From assembly GCA_018920255.1 (NCBI GenBank), contig JAHLMR010000001.1:23583-87582 (forward strand): a stretch of 64,000 nt of DNA, in the 5' to 3' direction. A program made the translations under genes and the position numbers. This document shows positions 58,175 to 64,000 of the stretch, piece after piece (position 1 is the stretch's first letter; each line of letters starts with the position of its first letter). Source of the stretch: Candidatus Aenigmatarchaeota archaeon. GTDB taxonomy: Archaea > Aenigmatarchaeota > Aenigmatarchaeia > Aenigmatarchaeales > JAHLMR01. The notes below the pieces were generated by a model, which was not told the DNA's origin, ran no database searches, and saw only the letters and a program-made list of their open reading frames with translations.

Positions 58175-58665
58175 TTTCAAATCTATCAGTAACGATACCA
58201 GAAGAAAGAGTTAAAATAATAAATAAAGAAGTTATTGAAAATTTAAAAAATATGTTTAATATAAATATTAATAAACAAAATAACATAATAGAAATTTCTG
58301 GCAATTCTTTAGAAATTTTAAAAGTTAAAAATATTATATTAGCAATTGGAAGAGGATTTTCTCCAGAAAAAGCTTATTATCTTGCAAATGAAGAATATAT
58401 TTTAGAAATGGTATCAATTTCTAACTTTAGTGCTGCTAGACAAAAAATTATTAGATCAAGAATAATAGGGACACATGGAAAAATAAGAGAAAAAATAGAA
58501 GAAGCAACAAATTGTTTTATTTCAGTTTATGGAAAAACAATATCTATAATAGGAAAATGGAATGAGATTCAAAATGCAAAAAGAATAATAGAAATGATTA
58601 TAAATGGTGCAAAACATACAACAATATTAAAAATACTAAATACTATGAAAAAAGAGAGGTTATAA
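58132..58665 (+). CDS. KH-domain RNA-binding protein, Dim2/Pno1-like
   Basis: A 177-residue protein with two KH units. GTHGKIRE is the GxxG loop of the second. AIGRGFSPEKAYYL is the Dim2-family signature. It should bind the 3' end of pre-16S RNA during small-subunit maturation. It starts within rio1, so the two are coupled; aIF1A upstream and TopoVI-B downstream keep a common archaeal order. Confidence 0.88.
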   Translation: MSGRGDNKNNNSEIVSNLSVTIPEERVKIINKEVIENLKNMFNININKQNNIIEISGNSLEILKVKNIILAIGRGFSPEKAYYLANEEYILEMVSISNFSAARQKIIRSRIIGTHGKIREKIEEATNCFISVYGKTISIIGKWNEIQNAKRIIEMIINGAKHTTILKILNTMKKERL

Positions 58666-58667
58666 AT

Positions 58668-60485
58668 ATGCCTACAGATGCTTCAGAAGAATTATCAAAA
58701 AAGCTTCGTGAAATAAGTGTAGCAGAGTTTTTTGAAAAAAACCGTCATCTTTTAGGTTTTGATAATCCAGCAAAAGCAATTCTTACTGTAGTTAAAGAAG
58801 CAGTTGATAATTCTCTAGATGCTTGCGAACAAGCAAGAATTTTACCAGAAATAAGAATTGTAATAAAAGAAGCAAGAAAAAATTTTAGAATACTTGATAC
58901 AAGTGGTGCAGAAATTGCACAACTCGTTTTAGAAGATGGGAATGCAGAATTAAGGTTAGGAGATAATATTATTAAACCAATAGAAAAGAAAGAAGGAAAG
59001 AATGAAATTATATATTTATTTTCATATGAAAACTTAAACTATAAATTTAAAATTATTAAAAAAGAAAATGAAGAATTATATGAATTTGTAAGAGGAAAAA
59101 CAGAACTAAAAATTTTAAAACTTCCTCAAGATAGATACAAAATAATAGTTGAAGATAATGGTCCTGGAATAGTTAAAGAACATGTACCAAGAGTTTTTGG
59201 AAAACTATTATATGGAAGCAAGTTTGCGGGTGGAATGCAGTCAAGAGGCCAACAAGGAATAGGGATTTCTGCAAGTCTTCTTTATGCTCAATTAACAACA
59301 GGGAAGCCAGCAAAAATTTATTCTAGGACATCTCCTTCAAAACCAACATATTATTGTGAAATAAGAATTGATACAACAAAAAATGAACCTATAATTTTAG
59401 ATGAAAAATTTATTAAAGATGGATTTAGAGATCACGGAGTTACTATAGAATTAGAAATAGAAGGAAAAATGATTAGTGGTTCTCATTCTGTAGATGAATA
59501 TATTTATCAAACAACAATCTCAAATCCATATGCAACAATTATTTATGAAAAACCAGATTCAACAAAACTTATTTTTAAACGTACAGTTGAAGAACTACCC
59601 CCATTACCAAAACCAATAAAGCCGCATCCTCATGGAGTTGAATTAGGTGTTTTTGAAAGAATGTTAAAACTCACCGATTCTAGAACCATATCTGGATTTC
59701 TTACTAATGAATTTTCAAGAATTGGATCTGGAACTGCAGATCAACTTTGTAAACTTGCAAACATAAAACCAAATACAAAACCAAAGGAATTAAATCATAT
59801 ACAAATAGAACGTCTTTGGAAAATTATGCAAACATTTAATTTTATGAAACCACCAACAGATTGCTTAAGTCCTATTGGTGAAGAAAATTTTATTTCTGGT
59901 TTAAAAAGAAAATACAAAGCAGATTTTTATGCTGCAACTACAAGAGAACCGTTTGTTTATAGAGGAAATCCGTTTCAAATAGAAGTTTGTATGGCATATG
60001 GAGGATCTTTACCACAAAATGAATCAGCAAAAATTTTAAGATTTGCAAATAGAGTTCCACTAATTTATCAAGCAAGCTCATGTGCAATAACAAAAGCAAT
60101 TCAAAAAATAGATTGGAAACACTATGGCATAGATATGCAAAACAACCTTCCATTTGGTCCAATAGTTATTGCTGTGCACATGGCTTCGGTTTGGATTCCA
60201 TATACATCTGAAAGTAAAGAAGCAATAGATCCATATCCTGTTATTTTAAAAGAAATAAAGCTTGCTCTTCAAGATTGTGCAAGGAAAATACAAAGATATA
60301 TAGCAGGAAAAAGAAGAAGAGAAGAAGCTTCACAAAGAATTGGTTTGTTTGAAAAATATATTCCAGAAGTAGCTCATTCAATTGCATATTTATCAGAAGA
60401 AGATGAGAAAAAGATTAAAGAAAGCTTAGAGAAAATGCTTAAAAAATCAGATATATTAAAAAATATTCAAGAAGAGAGTGATTAA
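58668..60485 (+). CDS. top6B: DNA topoisomerase VI subunit B, with insertion in the ATPase domain
   Basis: A 605-residue GHKL ATPase subunit. KEAVDNSLDACEQA is the N box. VEDNGPGIVKEHVPRVFGKL is the G1 box. SRGQQGIGIS is the G2 motif. Between EIRIVIKE (about residue 68) and DRYKIIVEDN (about 155) lies some 80 extra beta-rich residues, while usual archaeal proteins have a short turn here. This explains its greater length than the usual 530 or so. GAGAGGTTATAA precedes the ATG. Confidence 0.93.
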   Translation: MPTDASEELSKKLREISVAEFFEKNRHLLGFDNPAKAILTVVKEAVDNSLDACEQARILPEIRIVIKEARKNFRILDTSGAEIAQLVLEDGNAELRLGDNIIKPIEKKEGKNEIIYLFSYENLNYKFKIIKKENEELYEFVRGKTELKILKLPQDRYKIIVEDNGPGIVKEHVPRVFGKLLYGSKFAGGMQSRGQQGIGISASLLYAQLTTGKPAKIYSRTSPSKPTYYCEIRIDTTKNEPIILDEKFIKDGFRDHGVTIELEIEGKMISGSHSVDEYIYQTTISNPYATIIYEKPDSTKLIFKRTVEELPPLPKPIKPHPHGVELGVFERMLKLTDSRTISGFLTNEFSRIGSGTADQLCKLANIKPNTKPKELNHIQIERLWKIMQTFNFMKPPTDCLSPIGEENFISGLKRKYKADFYAATTREPFVYRGNPFQIEVCMAYGGSLPQNESAKILRFANRVPLIYQASSCAITKAIQKIDWKHYGIDMQNNLPFGPIVIAVHMASVWIPYTSESKEAIDPYPVILKEIKLALQDCARKIQRYIAGKRRREEASQRIGLFEKYIPEVAHSIAYLSEEDEKKIKESLEKMLKKSDILKNIQEESD

Positions 60486-60488
60486 TAA

Positions 60489-61559
60489 ATGTCAATTGAA
60501 GTACTTAAAAAATTAGGAAAAAAACTTATTAATGATATACAAAAAAATGAAAATCCTAGCTTAGATGTTCCAATAAGAACATTATCAAATATCACATATG
60601 ATCCAAAAACAAAACTTATTAAATTAGGCAATAAAACTGCAAAAAGATATTTATTTAATGTTGCTCATATAAAAAAATTTGTTCAGACTATAGAAACAGC
60701 AGCAATTTCTAAAGAACTTATTGAAGTAAATAAACATCTTAATTTAAGAGAAGTTTATTATAAAATGAGACGTACAATACCAGATACAAATATAAATATT
60801 GTCGATGAACAAGAAGAAACAAACAAAGCAATAGAAGATTTAGAACTTATAACAGGATTATCAAGAGAACAACTTCATTTTAATGCTGATAGAAATGGAT
60901 TTGCTGCTGGAAATATTATAATAAAAGATAGAGGTCATATAATAGATTGGTCAAAAATGGGTTCTGGTGGTTGGGCAATACCAAGTAATGTTGAAGAAAT
61001 AGAATTTAAAAAAGTAGATGCAAAATTTATTATTTATATAGAAAAAGCAGCAACATGGGAAAGATTAAATGAAGATAGAGTTTGGGAAAAATTAAATTGT
61101 GTAATAATTTGTTCAAAAGGACAAGCAACAAGAGGAATAAGAAGACTTTTACAGAGATTAAATTTAGAACACAATCTTCCAGTTTATGTTTTAGTAGACT
61201 TAGATCCATGGGGAATATATATTTATTCAGTTTTAAAATTTGGAAGTATTTCTCTTGCTCATATAAGTGAATCTTTAACAATACCAGGCGCAAAATATTT
61301 AGGTCTTACACCAGATGACGTCGAAAAATACGGATTAAAAAGACACATTGAAAAATATAAAGATGTTGATTTAAAAAGATTAGAAGAAGTTTCAAATTAT
61401 GAATGGTTTAAACATGATAAAAGATGGCAATTATTTTTTTCAAAAATGCGAGAACTTAAAGGTAAAGTGGAAATAGCAGCATTAACTGAAAGAGGAATAA
61501 GTTTTATATCAGATAGTTATCTAGTTGAAAAAATTAAAAATAAAGATTGGATTGAATGA
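60489..61559 (+). CDS. top6A: DNA topoisomerase VI subunit A
   Basis: A 356-residue Spo11-like DNA-cutting subunit. LREVYYKMRR holds the catalytic Tyr (Tyr90 or Tyr91). IEKAATWERLNE and DLDPWGIYIYSV are the Toprim motifs. It lies three bases after top6B. The pair relaxes supercoils by double-strand passage. Confidence 0.95.
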   Translation: MSIEVLKKLGKKLINDIQKNENPSLDVPIRTLSNITYDPKTKLIKLGNKTAKRYLFNVAHIKKFVQTIETAAISKELIEVNKHLNLREVYYKMRRTIPDTNINIVDEQEETNKAIEDLELITGLSREQLHFNADRNGFAAGNIIIKDRGHIIDWSKMGSGGWAIPSNVEEIEFKKVDAKFIIYIEKAATWERLNEDRVWEKLNCVIICSKGQATRGIRRLLQRLNLEHNLPVYVLVDLDPWGIYIYSVLKFGSISLAHISESLTIPGAKYLGLTPDDVEKYGLKRHIEKYKDVDLKRLEEVSNYEWFKHDKRWQLFFSKMRELKGKVEIAALTERGISFISDSYLVEKIKNKDWIE

Positions 61560-61560
61560 A

Positions 61561-62250
61561 ATGTTAACATATATACCATACTTCTATAAATTTGAAAAAG
61601 ATTTCAAAAAAAATAAAAAAATTATAATAGCTATATCAGGACTTTCTGGTTCTGGAAAAGGAACACAAGCAAAGCTTCTTCAAAAAAATTTAAAAGAAAC
61701 TTATGGTTTAAATTTAAAGATATTTGAATCTGGATACTTCTTTAGAAAAATTTCAAAAAAATATGGATATTCTGAGTCAAATTTAGATAAATTTTCTAAA
61801 TATCTTTTACAAAACAAAGAATTAGGAGAAAAAATAGACAAAGAAATAGATGAAAAAACATTTAAATTAATGATTTGTAAAGATGGAATTTATGTAGGAA
61901 GACTTACGTTTGCTCTTGCTGGAAATATTGGATATAAAATTTTTCTTAAAGCAAAACCAGAAGTAATAGCAAAAAGAATTATTTCTGATAAATCAAGAAA
62001 AGAATTTGGAATGAAATTAAAAGATGCAAAAAATATAATTATTTCAAGAGATAAATATGACAAAGAAAGATATAAAAAACTTTATTCAATTGATTATGAT
62101 AAACTAATCAAAAATTGTGATTTAATAATAGACAACTCAAATAAAACAAAGGAAGAGGTTTCTAAAATAATTTTTAAAAATGTTTCAAAATGGATTGAAA
62201 AAAGATTTAAAATAAAGAAGAAAGAGCAAAATATCCAATTCCAGCAATAA
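61561..62250 (+). CDS. Cytidylate kinase-like P-loop kinase
   Basis: A 229-residue nucleotide kinase. The P-loop is SGLSGSGKGTQA (about 24-35). YVGRLTFALA and RIISDKSRKEF resemble archaeal CMP kinase. RDKYDKERYKKLYSIDY is the CMK lid-end segment. The start is ATG 61561, one base after the top6A stop. The C-terminus is Lys-rich and overlaps the M50-like gene by 44 bases. Confidence 0.85.
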   Translation: MLTYIPYFYKFEKDFKKNKKIIIAISGLSGSGKGTQAKLLQKNLKETYGLNLKIFESGYFFRKISKKYGYSESNLDKFSKYLLQNKELGEKIDKEIDEKTFKLMICKDGIYVGRLTFALAGNIGYKIFLKAKPEVIAKRIISDKSRKEFGMKLKDAKNIIISRDKYDKERYKKLYSIDYDKLIKNCDLIIDNSNKTKEEVSKIIFKNVSKWIEKRFKIKKKEQNIQFQQ

Positions 62251-62800
62251 TAATACTTATTAACCAAATAATTTTACTCCATCTTAAAACCGTATATCCA
62301 TCTAACGGTGGTATAGGAAGAAGATTAAAAAATGCAAGAAACAAAGATATTTTTGCTGTAAATAAAATAATAAAAATTAAAATATTTGATAAATTATTAA
62401 AAAGCAATACTGAAAAAATTATTAATATAAAACTTAATATAATATTCATTCCAGGACCAGCTAAACTTATTTTTCCATTTTCGTCTAACGATAAAGGACG
62501 TATATAATTTTTTCTTTTTACAAAACTTGATATATATACAGCTCCTGGCGCTGCAAAGATTATTCCAATATTAAGTAAAGATGTTATTAATGCTAATAAT
62601 AAACCATATGTCCAAGCACGAAACTCTGCATAACATCCATAATATTGTGCAATTGCCTTATGACCCAAAATTTCATGAACTATAAAAGATATTCCAATTG
62701 CAAATAAAGCAAATAAAAAATTTTCAATTCCACCAAACGCAAAACTTAGGATTAATATTGTTATTATTAAATCACGTATTTCTATTTTACTAAATTTCAT
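62207..62800 (-). CDS. M50-family membrane protein with altered zinc motif
   Basis: A 197-residue polytopic protein of the site-2 protease type. The family segment reads VHEILGHKAIAQYYGCYAEF, where HEILGH has three residues between His-Glu and His instead of two. The second motif NLLPIPPLDG with its Asp is intact, as is AGPGMNI. The altered spacing suggests a changed or inactive zinc site. It would act on membrane proteins if active. Confidence 0.82.
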   Translation of the reverse strand: MKFSKIEIRDLIITILILSFAFGGIENFLFALFAIGISFIVHEILGHKAIAQYYGCYAEFRAWTYGLLLALITSLLNIGIIFAAPGAVYISSFVKRKNYIRPLSLDENGKISLAGPGMNIILSFILIIFSVLLFNNLSNILIFIILFTAKISLFLAFFNLLPIPPLDGYTVLRWSKIIWLISIIIAGIGYFALSSLF

Positions 62801-63091
62801 TTATAAACCACCAATTATATTAAATGCTATAGTCCATACTATAAAACTTAATAATAAAAACATTCCTATTCCAACCTTTTCAAACCAATAATTCCAGTTT
62901 TCTTTTATATTATAAAAATAAGAAAAGGCAATTTTTAATATTAAGCATATAAAGAGCATTAAAAAAAATCCAGCTAAAGAATTTTTAAAAAATATGTGCG
63001 CATAAAAACTTAAAATTCCCGTGGGTAATGAAGCTACATATAACATGTATTTAATTTTCTTTTCCTTTTCCAGTTTTATCACCTTAAACAT
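62801..63091 (-). CDS. Small three-helix membrane protein
   Basis: A 96-residue protein with three hydrophobic helices (about 15-32, 36-58 and 70-92) and a Lys/Glu-rich start. It overlaps the SpoIIM-like gene by eight bases and precedes the M50-like gene directly, so the three form an operon. The function is not recognised. Confidence 0.6.
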   Translation of the reverse strand: MFKVIKLEKEKKIKYMLYVASLPTGILSFYAHIFFKNSLAGFFLMLFICLILKIAFSYFYNIKENWNYWFEKVGIGMFLLLSFIVWTIAFNIIGGL

Positions 63092-63884
63092 AAACTTCTA
63101 TAAAAGCTCCTAAAATAATAATTATTACAGATATTGAAAGCATAAAAATTGAATCTCTTAAAATAATTCTAAATTCCTTTGATTTTATATTTTCTCGTAA
63201 TAATCCCATAGATAACATACCACCAGCAATTCCTGAAACAAAATATGCTCCTATTTCAAATGGTGCATGTGGTATTATTCCAAGACTAGATATGAAAAAT
63301 TTTTCTATCATTCCTTGTCTTATAAAACTTACTAAATATATTGCTAATATAGATGCGTTCCAACTTAGTATAAATAATGCTCCTGTACCGAATATAAGAG
63401 AAAGCATAAAACACGTTAACATTACACGAAGATTATTTGATGTTATTAAAAATAATGTATTACTTTCATTATAAACACTTCCGGTTGTCAATGATTTAAT
63501 TGTTGAAATTTCATTTATTTGTGGTAGAAAAATTGTATAAACATCTTTATCTGGTATAATTAATGAAATAGTAAAATATGCAATAAAACTACCTATGAAA
63601 AAAAATGCAAATAAAATAATAACATATTCATATCTTTCTAAAAAATTTTCTGAAAGTTTATTTTCTGCATAAAGTCTTTCTATTTTTTCTTCAACAGCAA
63701 AAATCTTTAATAAAAGAGGTGCAGTACCTATAGTTACAAATAGTGGTGATATTATTCCTGCATAAATAGGAAAAATAAAATATGAGATATAAACACTCAT
63801 AACTGTTATTATGAATGAAAAAAATAACATATTAATTGGTCTTTCTAACATTTTTCTAGCTGAAAATAAAGATTCTAAAACCAT
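63084..63884 (-). CDS. SpoIIM-like (stage II sporulation protein M family) membrane protein
   Basis: A 266-residue membrane protein with about six helices. Segments NNLRVMLTCFMLSLIFGTGALFIL and SSLGIIPHAPFEIGAYFVSGIAGG follow the SpoIIM/DUF95 pattern (N..V....G.G..., P...E....). Sporulation is not implied; archaeal members have unknown roles. It is the first gene of a membrane-protein operon with the small three-helix protein and the M50-like protein. Confidence 0.85.
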   Translation of the reverse strand: MVLESLFSARKMLERPINMLFFSFIITVMSVYISYFIFPIYAGIISPLFVTIGTAPLLLKIFAVEEKIERLYAENKLSENFLERYEYVIILFAFFFIGSFIAYFTISLIIPDKDVYTIFLPQINEISTIKSLTTGSVYNESNTLFLITSNNLRVMLTCFMLSLIFGTGALFILSWNASILAIYLVSFIRQGMIEKFFISSLGIIPHAPFEIGAYFVSGIAGGMLSMGLLRENIKSKEFRIILRDSIFMLSISVIIIILGAFIEVYV

Positions 63885-63943
63885 AAGATAAAATAATTTT
63901 TCTAAATATTTAAAATTTTAAATATAAAAAACAATTATATATT

Positions 63944-64000
63944 ATGGGGAAAGTGAATAAACTCCTTAAATGCCAATTTCTTTTCATTTTCTTATTTATA
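63944..64000 (+). CDS. Start of a gene cut by the window edge
   Basis: ATG 63944 opens a frame that runs to the window end (MGKVNKLLK then a hydrophobic stretch LFIFLFI), which looks like a signal or anchor sequence. A TATA-like TTTTAAATATAAA lies about 25 bases before it, and there is no ribosome-binding site. The gene is partial. Confidence 0.4.
   Translation, partial: MGKVNKLLKCQFLFIFLFI

Noticed and set aside
58668-60485. Intein in TopoVI-B
   Set aside because: The insert is about 80 residues, too short, and lacks Cys/Ser at the start and His-Asn at the end.
1-64000. CRISPR array or transposon/insertion sequence
   Set aside because: No spaced set of identical repeats and no transposase-like protein was found. 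The only similar repeated units are the tRNA inserts.

Overview
This window is a contiguous piece of a strongly AT-rich archaeal chromosome. Archaeal markers include a histone, an RPA-type single-strand binding protein, an Orc1/Cdc6-like ATPase, topoisomerase VI (both subunits), aIF1A, Rio1, a Dim2-like KH protein, NMD3, archaeal-type GlyRS, LeuRS, TrpRS and PheRS, SecE/Spt5 and the L11-L1-L10-L12 set. Short genes, heavy overlap, small Cys-rich secreted proteins and interrupted tRNA genes suggest a DPANN-like lineage; that placement is inference. Internal operon genes usually carry GGTGA or GTGAT a few bases before the start. Genes that begin transcription units often have no visible Shine-Dalgarno site and look leaderless.

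Layout. 1-5.3 kb holds RPA, histone, two small winged-helix proteins in very AT-rich DNA, a lone formate-dehydrogenase-like molybdoenzyme and an Orc1/Cdc6-like AAA+ protein. 5.4-19 kb holds GlyRS, a CBS-HPF fusion with a tiny zinc ribbon, archaemetzincin, TrpRS, PheRS alpha/beta, a MinD-type ATPase, a doubly interrupted tRNA-Arg(TCT) and LeuRS. 19-25 kb holds a TrmB-type regulator, FKBP, FtsZ and the secE-spt5-L11-L1-L10-L12 block, with a hairpin masking the L1 ribosome-binding site. 25-31 kb is a redox and anaerobic ribonucleotide reductase region: TrxB, an ATP-cone/Mrr-like nuclease, NrdD, a glutaredoxin-like protein and NrdG. 31-39 kb holds five further tRNA genes (Gln, Phe, Asn, initiator Met, Arg-CCT), a tandem pair of EndA-like tRNA-splicing endonuclease subunits, RNase HII, AMMECR1 and a GC-rich double-hairpin RNA candidate. 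39-48 kb holds a large glycoprotein-like surface protein, an Isc-type Fe-S block (regulator, IscS, IscU), class II ribonucleotide reductase with cobalamin adenosyltransferase, and a radical-SAM AmrS protein. 48.3-55.7 kb is a type IV pilus cluster: two archaellin-like pilins, other class III signal proteins, a TadA/FlaI ATPase and a split membrane platform. 55.7-64 kb holds NMD3, a ZIP transporter, aIF1A-Rio1-Dim2, TopoVI-B/A, a CMP-kinase-like protein, an M50-like protein with an altered zinc motif and a SpoIIM-like protein.

The most unusual feature is the tRNA set. All six tRNA genes are interrupted. Four (Arg-TCT, Phe, Asn, Arg-CCT) carry a 62-100 nt insert in the T loop made of two or three back-to-back hairpins. 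Two inserts differ at 2 of 62 positions although their tRNAs differ, and the longer pair shows compensatory base changes. The window also encodes two EndA-like subunits, the second ending exactly where tRNA-Phe ends on the other strand, and both appear to lack the catalytic lysine. Together these suggest a family of copied, structured T-loop introns served by a divergent splicing endonuclease.
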